In this document: piece after piece, positions 10,876 to 21,145 of the stretch
How the letters are laid out: each line of letters opens with the position of its first letter
Numbering within the stretch: position 1 is the first letter of the stretch
Source: Galerina marginata
Lineage: Eukaryota; Basidiomycota; Agaricomycetes; Agaricales; Galerinaceae
Reading direction: 5' to 3'
Assembly (NCBI GenBank): GCA_023014335.1
Contig: JAECYW010000016.1
Coordinates: 1,054,001 to 1,118,000, forward strand
Length of the DNA: 64,000 bases
Notes under the pieces: generated by a model
The model's input: the letters and a program-made list of their open reading frames with translations, nothing else
The model's database searches: none
Told to the model about the DNA's origin: nothing
Position numbers and translations under genes: made by a program

Positions 10876-12457
10876 TCATGCGCCTGCCTCAGCAATCAGC
10901 TTCATCACCTCGGCTTCAAGTCTAGCAAGCTTCCTTTGGTTGAAATGGACATCCAGCACCAAGCTTTCATCGTCCAGCTTTCCTGCAACTGTAACGATGT
11001 TCGTGAAACTAACCCCGAGTTCATTCAAAACCGTCTTGTAGCGACACACTGTTCGCCCCCCGCCAGCGCCTGTCCAGTCGATGTTGACGATTTTGGCAAT
11101 GGTGACGTTGGACAGTGTAACGTTCTCGTCTGCGCGGAGATCATATGGCATCGCTGATTTTCCCGTCTTTACTGCAGCCTTCAAGACCTTGTAAAACTCG
11201 AGGGCTTCCTCTTCCGCAAATGTCTTTCGGCCTTTGGCGAATTGGCATGCGAGGGAAGAGATGGACATGGACGACAGCTCGGAGATGGTAAGCATGGGAT
11301 ACGATATGGGTACGATGCAGTTGTGCGGATAGTCGTCAAGCTGATTGTTGTAGAAACGGCGGAGGGAAGCCAGACTGGTGAGATGAACGCGTTTTCGAGG
11401 GTTGCTATCGTCCGAAAAGACACTCTGAGGGTTATTCATCAGGGAGCTCGGAAATACATAATAAAAAAAAGCACCTTGAACAAGAAGGCAGCCAGAGCGT
11501 CGCCCGTCGATATGCTCACATCACTACTCCCTTCGAGCCTCGTTGCCAGCCTTGCATCTTCCACCAACTTGGTATAAGCCTTCTTCGGCACAACGATAAG
11601 TCGACTGCGGGATTTGTGCCACCGTTCCTGCCAGAAAGTCCATAGCAGATACGTGATGACATACCACACACCCGCAAGGCCCGCCGCATGATAATCTGAG
11701 ACCACAGGTCGTTTTCCTTCTTCCTGTTCCTTCACTCCGTCTACAAGCAGAGCCTCCATCTTATTCTGGACGCCCTGACTGGCTGGAATGACCCACGGCT
11801 TGCCCAAGAGCTCTGCCTCGACAGCATGGGCAACGAAAGAAATACCCAGCCCGTCCAAGACTCCATGAGGGAAAGTAACACCAATGCAGGAATAGTCGTC
11901 TTCGCCTTGATTGAAATAGGTGATGTGCCAGTACATGAGCGGGGCTTTCATTACAACCCACTCCCTTCCCGACCTTGGGACCTTTTCTTTGTCGTCAATG
12001 AAGACAGAGGCGGGAAGAACATCTGAGGCGACGGGCAACGGAAGCGGGATATAACTTGATATAGGACGCTCAGAAGTCCTGACAGAAAATTGATAGGTTT
12101 TATAACCCGGCGAGTAGGGAGTTGCTGGCGTCCGCACGACGTATGAATCCTGTTCGTTGGGTTTGTTCAAATTAGCTTGGCTTCCCCGAACGGAAAGAAT
12201 CAACTCGAGCGCACTGGTTTTCGAGAAGTTTGTTCTAGCCTTCCAGCTAACATAGGCCACTTCGAGACCACGTTGTCGAGGGCTGTTTCGACTTTCTTCC
12301 TGTCTATTTGGCCTTCCACAAGCCAGCCAACAACTATACCCACGTGGGCGTACATGTTATCAAACAGGGTCAGGCGGGAGACCATGTCTTGAGCATCTTC
12401 CTTGGGGACCTTTTCGGCTTCACTGGCGTCGTTTGTCATGGTCGTTATCAAGGGCAT
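10876..12457 (-). CDS. BAHD-family acyltransferase
   Basis: Three exons (12215-12457, 11475-12149, 10876-11424) close exactly in frame to give 488 residues, near the usual 430-500 of the family. The transferase signature HxxxD is present as FPHGVLDGLG near residue 210; the His is the general base that lets an acceptor hydroxyl or amine attack an acyl-CoA. The N-terminal part (VVSKWPMLAGRL) is also typical. The second structural motif DFGWG is weak here (NIDWTGAGG). Intron 1 has a GTGCGC donor, less common, but a clean CTAAT branch site. Fungal members acylate secondary metabolites such as trichothecenes or terpenoids. No other pathway gene adjoins it, so the substrate is unknown. No signal peptide; probably cytosolic. 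Confidence 0.82.
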
Positions 12458-13670
12458 CGTGGCGGTGAGTGGACACGAACGGTCACCGCGCTTATATTCA
12501 GGGTCTCTGGACCCTGTGTTGTGAGGTTGAGCAGTTTCGATCCACCGCCCGTTCAGGGCTGCGCACCGTCCGTATGACGGGTACGGCCGTCGATTTGACG
12601 GCCGTAAATGCTGCTTCCAAAACCAAAACGATACGAACAGTCTACAGAGACTATTGGGATGTATGAACCACTGTAAAAAACCCTGACTCAAATTTGAATG
12701 TTGAGCATTACAGCTGAAGGCAAAACGATAGGCCACCTCAGATCAAAACATAGACAGGTCCAAGTCCGCAAAATCGTACCCGACGTGATAGCCGAGCTTT
12801 TTTGGTAGCTCCAGAAATTGATGGGCAGGTCCGGATCATTTCGGCTGCATATACCTTTGATCTTGGGTGGCCTGTCGTTTTGCCTTCAGCTGTAAAATTG
12901 GGGGGGGGGGTCGTTAGGGGTCGTTGGTCGATACGCGATGAGATTCCTCGCGGAGTTTGAATGGCATTAGTCAGTCTCCAATACTTAGACTGCTAAAGCA
13001 CCTTCGCGGTCAAGAAAAACATTCATTGCATGTGATTGACACTGGACAGGTAAGTCTGAAGAAATGTGATGAACCCGTACGACGGCCGTCGCTCAGCGGG
13101 TCGCAATGGATGCCCCCCACCTTGGTATACCCGTCGGTTTACGGTTACGGCGCGCTACCTGTTCTCTCGCAATTTCTTCATTTTGTGCTCGCTATACATT
13201 ATCCCTCAACAAACATTTTTTTGAGCTGTAGCGCAGCTATTTATGAGACATCAGTCTTGACTTAAATTCTAATCCTTATGGAATAATGGTCCACTGGTTG
13301 GCGGAACGTAATTGGCTAGTAAGGACTTCCTTGCTTCAGACAGATTGAACATTGCGTATTATGTGCTTCCCGGGGGGCCACGGTAAATTACCCTTTGTTT
13401 GTGTAGAAAGGAAAGGATGATATCAGTTCTAGGCTTGGATTTTTCCACTTACCTGCTTGATATGAGAAGCATATATCGTAGTCTTGATACGTATACGGGA
13501 GATAGCCCTTTAAATTACTCCCTCTCTTCCTATTTAATGAGCCCCAACACCCAATGGCGAGTGCCAAAAATAAGTTGGCCCGCTGTTGACGGGCATTCAC
13601 TTTGTTTTGAAAGTGATTCCATATATCAAGGAGACCGAAATCATTCCGAAGATCTACGATTGCGAACGTG
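12458..13670. other. Gene-free stretch
   Basis: No supported gene. It contains a run of ten G around 12900 and the promoter region of the gene at 13747. Confidence 0.45.
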
Positions 13671-13677
13671 TATAAAA
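13671..13677 (+). promoter_or_regulatory. TATA box of small secreted protein gene 5
   Basis: tataaaa about 75 nt before the ATG at 13747. Confidence 0.55.
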
Positions 13678-13746
13678 TCCTCCAAGGGACAAATTATGGA
13701 CCTTCGAACACCTCTTTCCCAACTTTCTTATCTCAACTAAATTCAA

Positions 13747-14196
13747 ATGAGATTTTCAATCATCTCAATCACCGCTTCTCTGGCGCTCTTCTCCGGCGCT
13801 TATGCCACACCTACTCCCCAGGGTGGGACAACTGTTTATCACTGTATGTTCTCAATTATGCCTATGGTCATCTGCTAAAAGATTAAATATACAGGTGACG
13901 GCCTCGATGTATGAGAACGATTCACTTACGCCGTTGAAAGAGCTAATGAAACTCCAACTTGCAACGTTAGGGTTTGGTCTGTAAGTTCTCAAATATAATA
14001 TTCCACTGTCTTCAGAAAGTTGATAGGATTTTGTTGTAGGTCCTACGGGATACCACTGCTGTGGCCCGATTCTCCAGGGGCTTGGAGGAACGTGAGTTGT
14101 GCTTTCGTTTCTGCAATGCGTACGCGGTCCTGACGAAGTGTGGATTCACTCACCATCAGCTGCCGTCCGGGAATCACTGGCGCTTGCCCTTTCTAA
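13747..14196 (+). CDS. Small secreted six-cysteine (knottin-like) protein 5
   Basis: Five exons with the same 14- and 10-nt micro-exons as the four copies 5-10 kb away encode 69 residues. The signal peptide is MRFSIISITASLALFSGAYA followed by TPTPQ. Cysteines are spaced C-x7-C-x5-CC-x10-C-x7-C with PTGYHCCGP at the centre. It is separated from the other four by the anoctamin pseudogene and the acyltransferase, and lies next to the complete nitroreductase gene. The array was therefore probably split by the same rearrangement that duplicated the flanking genes. Intact, ending at TAA 14196. Confidence 0.75.
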
Positions 14197-14407
14197 GCAG
14201 CACTCGGTGATGCCGTGCGAGGTTAAGGAGAGGTGGCACCGAATTAAGTCCAATTGTCTATGAATTCCGTGTACTACTTGAACTATTGACATTTTAAACG
14301 AATCTGGTACAACATATAATCAATAGTTCCTGGCTCTGGTACAATAAAGGCACCCACTGAGGCATCTACTCTATAATGCCATAAACTCCAAGTGACTTGA
14401 AATTATT

Positions 14408-15150
14408 CTACTTTCCGTAAACACAAACACGGCCTTCCAATGGGGCGAACTCCTTTTCAACACCACCACGCGGCGGTCCAGTGGGTTTACCGAAAACTAA
14501 TTGTGCACGAAGAGACCAAGTCTCGGGCACGTTCCAGGTCTCAGCAACATCCTTGTTGATGCTCGGGTGGTAGTGTTGGAGGTTGCAGCCAAGACCTTCG
14601 GTTGCTAGTGCAGTCCAAGCGATGAATTGGTTCATTCCACTAGAATGCTCGTACCCTGTTGTCGACGTCCAGATTAGTAATGAAAGGGAGCGTTACACAC
14701 AAGGCAGCTTACAATCGGGGTATTTAGCCATGAGATCCCGGAGTGGAGGTGGGAGTTTCTTCACAGCGGCAGAATCTTCGAAGAAAAGAACCTAAGTTAT
14801 GGGACAGAAACAGTTAAGCGCTGGAATTAACCAGTGGTAAAGACGCAACTCACAGTTCCATAAGCGTCACGAAAGCCCTTGATCTTGCCTTCGTAGTTCG
14901 CAAAGACGTGAGGCGGCACTGATGCCTTTGTTCTCTGCATGGCGAAGTCCCAGAGCTTCTCATGCTCCTGACCGAATAGGACGATGGCGCGGCAAGACTG
15001 GACGTGGAAGGGCGAAGGCGCGTACTTGATAGCATGGTTGACAATTAAGACAATACGGTCATCTGAGATTGGGGATTCTTTCGCGAGGGAGAGAATAGAT
15101 CGACGAATCTTAATGGCCTCGAGGAATGGGACTTGGTAAGCGGAAGGCAT
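14408..15150 (-). CDS. Frm2/Hbn1-like nitroreductase
   Basis: Three exons (14854-15150, 14713-14791, 14408-14655) join in frame to about 207 residues, the normal size of fungal Frm2/Hbn1 proteins. N-terminal motifs AIKIRRSI and PSPFHVQSCRAIVLFG and the C-terminal GLGCNLQHY are typical of the nitroreductase fold that binds FMN. The second exon ends within a Trp codon that is completed by exon 3, supporting the model. Yeast homologues act in the response to oxidative stress and fatty acids. A second copy starts at 218 on the same strand. Likely cytosolic; no signal peptide. Confidence 0.85.
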
Positions 15151-16377
15151 AGTTGTAGTGTCGCAAGTCAGATTTGGGTGTGTTGTGTTTGGGTGATTTG
15201 AAGACGGCAAGATAGAATCACTTTGAACATTTATACTGTCACCTTCCAGTAGATAGAGAGCCAATACTCCTCAAGCCTCGCATCCAGCAGTGTAATCGCC
15301 CATCGTACAGTGTAATCAAAAAGCGTAAGCAGTCTCCAGTACAGTGATCAACCGCAGAGACTCGATCCGGCCTCTGATGATCGTTGGGTCGACGCCTGCT
15401 GTAACGCTAACGAAGGGTCCTTCATCTCCCCTGTCGTCTAGGGAACATCTCGAGCACAGTCGGATTGCATCAGAGTGGGCTTGATGTGAAGCCTAAAATA
15501 ACATGGGCTGGCACTGCCGCAGGGATGTATGTAAATATACTTATCGCATGTTAGCTGCCGATGATTGATGTTCATTCCGTAGCACATAGAAACCCACTTA
15601 TCCTGACGGTAGGTTTGTGGGCCGAACAGGTACGCTCGGTTCCATCCTAGCCGTCCCAGGAGCGCGCAAAGTGGATTCGTCGAGAGTCAATCCTGGCACT
15701 ATGGATGAGGTAACCTCGGAACCGTTCCAGCCGCCCCAGGAGGACACCGAGTAGTTGTCTGCAGAATCAAACCCAGAAATATTGGTCGAGCCTATTTGAC
15801 GGGCGCAGCGGCGGGTGACGGTGTGCCGGTAAAGACAGTTTTGAATGAACTAAGGGGTCACATTCACATATATAGTTACCTTTGCAAGAAAGCTCGGAGA
15901 TGTGGGCCTGCTACTAGATGTCCCCATTTCTACCAAAGGAGGCTTGCTAAACTTGAAGCAGAGGTATGAAGGGGCTAGAGTGGGTGTTGGACATTTAGGC
16001 AGTACCGTACCTATTACACCTTGATATTTAGTTCGGATTCCAGTTCAGTTCAATATCTACCTGGAACATATTACCGAAACGGCTTCAGCCACTAAAAATG
16101 TAAAAAAAATATGGTTCATTAGCACGTCACAAAACATGTATAGTAAGAGGCATGAAAGTTGAAAACAGAGCACGATAACATTTCGTCCGTATCGGTCGTG
16201 ATAAAGTGGGCGTGAAAATTGTATCAGGAAATTGACATAGGGGAATCTCCTCTGAGATTTCTAGCGTTCATTGGACGATTCGTAATTTGAACAGACCACC
16301 TGCAACGCACGCGAAAGCCAACGTGAGCCACGAAACCGCGAACAAGGATAAACTAACCTCCACCCCAAATCCCATGT
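15151..16377. other. Flank of the duplicated locus, no gene
   Basis: About 15151-15770 is the counterpart of 219-720. The remainder has no recognised feature. Confidence 0.5.
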
Positions 16378-19004
16378 CTACGCTTCCTTCGATATCCTCT
16401 GAATCTCATCTACGCCTTCATCATGGTCCCAGAATCCCATCCCGTCATCCCTCAGCCCAGCCTCACCGTCGCCCACTCCACCATCCACATCATCCACGTC
16501 TCGCTCAATCCTTACCTCCCCAACGAGCGTGATGCCCCGTCCGCCAGCGCCGCCCTTCAAAAACTGCATCTTCACCTCCCTGTCCTCTCGCTCCCTTTCT
16601 TCCACCTCCCCGCTTCCTCGCCAGAACACCCGCTCGACGATATGCCGGATGAGCAGTCGCATGAGGAGGAACCCGTGTGAAGCGACAAGCGCGACAAGGA
16701 TGGCTTTAAGGAGGAGCTCTTTCGTCGCTGCAAGTGCTGGCGCCGATGATGGGGAGGGAATAACCGTGGAAGATGAAAGGCCACCAGCAGCAGAGATGAG
16801 GTGGTCTTCGACGGCGGCGGTGGTTTCCTTGACCACTGAGGAGATATTGCTTTCTGTAGTGTTGAAAATTGACGGCGAAATTGGGGCTGAAAGTAATTGC
16901 GGTGAGAAGAGGTACACCAACGCGGAGTTTGTCATGGCGCCGAGCCAAGTGAGGAAAGTGAGTGCTTCGAGCCATGGCCCGATGGTGTCTGTCCGCGAAG
17001 GGACTGGGCGACGATTGTGCACCGTCATCTTGAACGCATCAGAGCGTAGCTCGAGTAGATTGTTGAGGAAAGCCATGACTAGAAGACAGAGGAAATTAGT
17101 AAGACTGTGTTCAAGGCGAAAAAGGCAAGAAAACCCACCTCCAGCCAAGGGCCATATAGTCGACCAAAGGACCACATATCCGAACTGAACCACCATCTCG
17201 TTGTAGTCTACAAAAAGATCATACTCAGGCAGAGCCGCCTCCGCTCGCACACGATCCAGAAACGCGCGTTCCGCCATGCCTCCACGTTCTTTCTCGTCTT
17301 CGAACACGACCCGTTTCTTCAGCCCGCCTCCGTTATTTCCATTGCCGCCGTCCGAGGCCCCACTATTGCTAGCACCGCTCGACCCCGTCACCGAAGGAGC
17401 GGGAGGCGATGAAACGATGCCTTTGGGTTTATTATGAGCAGCAACCCTGCTCTTCCGGAAAGCGTCCACCTTCCTCAGCACGAACGGCAGGCCAACCTCT
17501 AAAGTTGTATTGATGATCTGATTCGTCACCGTGTACGCGAACATCTGGTCCCTCAGCCGTCCAGGATTCAGCTTCGTCGTTACATTGCTCGGACTCGCGT
17601 CCCAGACCGAACCATGCGAAGTTGGCGCGGGTGCACCAGTCAACGAATCGACGACGATAGTCGAGTCCTTCCCGACCGAGGTGACCGTCCCGTTGAGCAT
17701 GTCCCTAAGCGTCGCCGTGAACCCTCGGTCGGTCTTCACCCCGCCAAAGAGCCACGCCTGCACCCACCGCATCACGCCCTCCCCGAAAGGCACGTACACG
17801 AATGCGGACAACCCGAGACCCATGTAGGCCACGATTGCGCTGAGCGCAAATGTTTTGAGGGTCAGAGACCCTGCGTAGGTTGATTTGTGTGCGTGGTTTT
17901 CCCAATTTGTCAGTCGTACTGCGATGGATTGGTATATCGCTAGAACTCTCGGGACCAGAACCACGAAAAGGATGGTTGGGGAGAATGTCTGGGCAAATTT
18001 CAGAATTCAGTCCAACTCGAATATTTTGAATAACCTACGATGAAATGTTTTCCTGGGCCTTCGTACAGCTGTGTCACAAATGCCTCAAAGACAAAGATGC
18101 CTGTGAGGATTGCACCCAAGATAGCCGAGAAGAGAAGTATCACAGGAACACTCGCGAGGATCCTCAATTCTCTTGCCCACCAAGGCAAGCCCTTTTTATA
18201 TTGAGCACGTCGTTTCTCGACTTTGAACGACCCTCGTGTCCCGAACCTCAGAGACAGGATGCGTTCACGCACCCGCCACCATTCCACAAACACAATAGAC
18301 CAAATTGACAGCAAGATGGAATAGACGGGCGCATAAGGAGGTAATATAAAGTGTCCAACCAAGCCAAGAACAGCGGGAAACAGCAAAAACTTTGTGTATG
18401 ACGCCAGGAAAGCGAAGTAGAATGCTAGTGAGTCGCCAAATTGGTCTCGAATGCGTTCAAGCTGAACAGACGCGATGTTTTGCAGTTTCCACGCCCTGTT
18501 CCACGTTTCGTTGAATTCGCGATCGTGCAGTGGAAAGATAGCCTCCACGAGGTCCCATTCTGGGGAGTCACTCGAGATCCCGAGCCCACCGTCTGCAGGT
18601 GTTGATGAAATGTACGCATGAACCAAACGAAGGCGGTCCGCAGGCGAAAGTGGTAACACGCCACTTGCAGGGCTCACAGGTAAGCCCGATAGGAAGTCTG
18701 AATGGCTAAAATGAACGATGAGTTCCCTCGAAAGCCTAATTATGGTTGCCACTCACCGTTCACGCTTCACCAGCTCCTCGACATGCTTTGGTGGGCACGT
18801 TACGAAAACCAGCAGGTGCCCCAAAGACTCCCCTCTCCTCCCGACGGCTTTCAAACCTGCATAAGTGAGTGTTTCAATGAGTCTCTTGTATTGCTGCTCT
18901 GCCTTTCTTGCGTCTTCCCTCGTTTGATGCTTCGACAATGAGGTGGATTTCGTAGCTCTAAATGCGATTACGAGGTCGACGTCGGGGGGATGTTGGTCCG
19001 TCAT
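16378..19004 (-). CDS. Anoctamin/TMEM16-family membrane protein (Ist2-like)
   Basis: Four exons (18757-19004, 18039-18705, 17139-17988, 16378-17078) close in frame to 821 residues. The N-terminal cytosolic part carries HQTREDARKAEQQ and LTYAGLKAVGRRGESLGHLL, typical of fungal anoctamins. At least eight hydrophobic segments follow, including YFAFLASYTKFLLFPAVLGL and SIWSIVFVEWWRVRER. Family members are calcium-activated chloride channels or phospholipid scramblases; yeast Ist2 tethers the ER to the plasma membrane. Intron 3 is 60 nt and stays open, so it could be misread as coding. The C-terminus is acidic and Asp/Gly-rich. It faces RPS24 with only 140 nt between starts. A decayed copy lies at 8722-10540. 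Confidence 0.9.
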
Positions 19005-19144
19005 GGTGGTTCAGGTTCACAAAACGACGTGCGCCATTCGAAATGACGACAATGACCTTTATTTGCTGCTATTATTTTTGGGACATATTTGGGCAACTGA
19101 CAGTAGGAGGACGTTTCGCCGAGTAATCCATACATACATGTAAC

Positions 19145-19761
19145 ATGGTAAGTTTTCAGCAGGGAATTTGCTCTCCCTGGACAATTGAAAGCTGCCCAGC
19201 TGAGTGAATCGTGGTGAACGACCGTGTCTAACTCTTCCATTGCAGACTGACAATTCGGCCCCTATCACATTACGTACAAGAAATTTCATCACAAATCCCT
19301 TATTGGGACGCCGCCAGTTCGTCCTTGAAGTTCTCCATCCGACACGTCCTAATACTGCAAGAGCCGAAATTGTTGAGAACCTCGCCAAGGTTTACAAGGT
19401 CGATGAGAGTCGTGTCGTCGTATTCGGCCTCCGAACGCACTTTGGTGGAGGACGGAGCTCGGGTTTCGTGCTAATTTATGACAGCGAGTCGTCCCAGAAG
19501 AAATTTGAGCCCAAGTACCGTCTAGTGCGGGTATGTGATTCGCCTTTGCCTGATTGCGTCCACACCTTTGACCAGTTGGAATAGTCTGGCCTCCAAGCAA
19601 AAGTCAGAAGGCTTAGCCGCCAGAACCGAAGTGCATACAGGAATTACGCCAACAAGGTCAGCTCGAGCTTACTGTTGTTTTTATTAAATGTTCAACTTTG
19701 AAATTCCTCTCAGTTCCGTGGCGTAAAAAGAGGCATTGCCATGGCCAGGAGAGGTCGATAG
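19145..19761 (+). CDS. RPS24: 40S ribosomal protein S24 (eS24)
   Basis: Exons 19145-19147, 19246-19530, 19585-19656 and 19714-19761 give 135 residues, the usual length. The first exon is just the ATG, followed at once by an intron (gtaagt), a pattern common in fungal ribosomal protein genes. The core [46 protein letters not shown] and [16 protein letters not shown] is unmistakable eS24. The C-terminal 40 residues ([16 protein letters not shown] onward) are basic but unlike the usual Lys-Arg-rich KERKNR tail. All splice sites are canonical. It is part of the small ribosomal subunit and is divergently arranged with the anoctamin gene. Confidence 0.92.
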
Positions 19762-20009
19762 TCGATCTACACCTCCCATTCCTTTGCTCCGTTTTTGCAC
19801 CAGCCTACAAGAATATCATATCACATACCTTTATGTCCCGAATACCTTTATGTCCCGAACAGCTCGGCACAGAACGAACTGAATATATTTCTGGAATCAG
19901 ACCTTGATTAAGCCTTTCTCTTTCCCACTTTCATTGCCGTCTGGTCTATTTACGAAGGCCTAAAGATATCAAAGGTACCCACGGGCTTGAGGGTGTTTTG
20001 CGATTCGAT
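19762..20009. other. Intergenic
   Basis: Short spacer after RPS24; contains a direct repeat of tttatgtcccgaa at about 19830-19860. Confidence 0.4.
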
Positions 20010-20760
20010 CATGTCTTCTTCCTGGCGCCGCGCACCTTTTATCGTCATCGAAGACCTGGGTTGAGATCTGGTAAACTACGCAAATCTCCTGACTGCATCC
20101 ATGGCTGCAGGCGAACGGGGTTGAGGAAAAGTTCATCAGGTTTCCAGGTAGGTATGTGTCTTATGTGGGTTACCTTCAAGAGTATTTCTACAACTGTGCT
20201 GAACGAGACAGACAATGAATGATTCGTATTTACGTTCGACGTCAGAACTCGATGACCGTGCTATCCATCTACTGTTTTCTGCAAACTGTTGGGAGCTTAC
20301 GTGCGTGCTTTTTTGTCTCATTTTATAATGGAAATATACACATATTATCTATAACTGAACAGGTCAACGTTCAACCATTGAGAAACTTTTGATTTCGGGA
20401 TGGCTATTATCTGTGATGGATAGGCGTCGAGTTCTCAGCGTCCAAAGTCAACTCTGATGGCGAATCAACGTCGTTTTATGCATTGATATCATGCCGCGAA
20501 GTGGGCGAAGAACGCGGCGAGTAAGAAAATGAGAGGTACGACTCAGAGAAGGAGGAGATGCAACTGCGAGTGCGCAAGTTCTTCCTTCTCATTGGTGAAG
20601 AGATGATCGAGAAGGATAAGAAATCCACGATGGGTTGTACTCGACGGGTCTCTATCGACGCTGGAAGGGAAAGAAGCGAGGTAGAACAAGGCGTCTGGAA
20701 GCTCTATGAGCCCCTTATGAAAGATGGGGTAAGCTCCAGTGGGAAATTCTGGACTCCGCA
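20010..20760 (+). pseudogene. Thymidylate kinase (dTMP kinase) pseudogene
   Basis: Pieces of a CDC8-type thymidylate kinase are readable in order but in different frames. APFIVIEDLG resembles the N-terminal strand and a degraded P-loop (RSGK remains), then VEEKFIRFP and YLRSTSELDDRAIHLLFSAN with WELT. Next come the region of the catalytic DR-Y-F-SG (ICDG, VFSASK) and LRVRKFFLLIGEEM, then VSIDAGRERSEVEQGVW with KLYEP. In-frame stops interrupt the P-loop part (about 20060-20120) and the segment near 20385, and the lid region between 20500 and 20530 is shortened. Parts that look like intron boundaries survive, so it is a decayed genomic copy rather than an mRNA-derived one. A working gene must exist elsewhere, since the enzyme is essential for dTTP synthesis. 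Confidence 0.75.
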
Positions 20761-21145
20761 ATATCCAGGTTCTCAAGCTTTGATCTCAGGCGTGATTTGA
20801 GACGACGCTTCAGCCTTGTTTGCCATGACCTCGGGGCAATGAAACGTGAAAACTGGCTGGTCTGTCACTAAATATTACTGAATCGTAGTACCGACGGTTT
20901 CACCAAAGCACCGTACCGCGGCGATACATGCACCGCATGCACAGCGTAGAGTAGAACCATTGACCAATCCAAGAATAGTCCTGCTTTCTTATTTGCAGCG
21001 CGGCCGCCTCCTGCATCGGACGTCTGGCGGACATTGCGGCAGGCAGACAAATGACCGGGTGTGATTCCGAGTCACGTTTCTCTATTGTGACATTTGTTTG
21101 TACGTGTGATTCACTCGTTACCTGCTCTCCACCACCAACTTTATA
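20761..21145. other. Intergenic, upstream of UBC6
   Basis: No gene. About 385 nt that include the UBC6 promoter region; no clear TATA box. Confidence 0.45.

Noticed and set aside
12895..12915. G-run as a G-quadruplex or regulatory site
   Set aside because: A single run of about ten G without further G-tracts nearby; likely a slippage homopolymer.
3359..14196. The small cysteine-rich proteins as hydrophobins
   Set aside because: Hydrophobins have eight cysteines in the order C-CC-C-C-CC-C; these have six in the order C-C-CC-C-C and are shorter.
16378..16680. Plus-strand frames within the last anoctamin exon
   Set aside because: Shadows of the minus-strand gene; their sequence is explained by the acidic tail codons.
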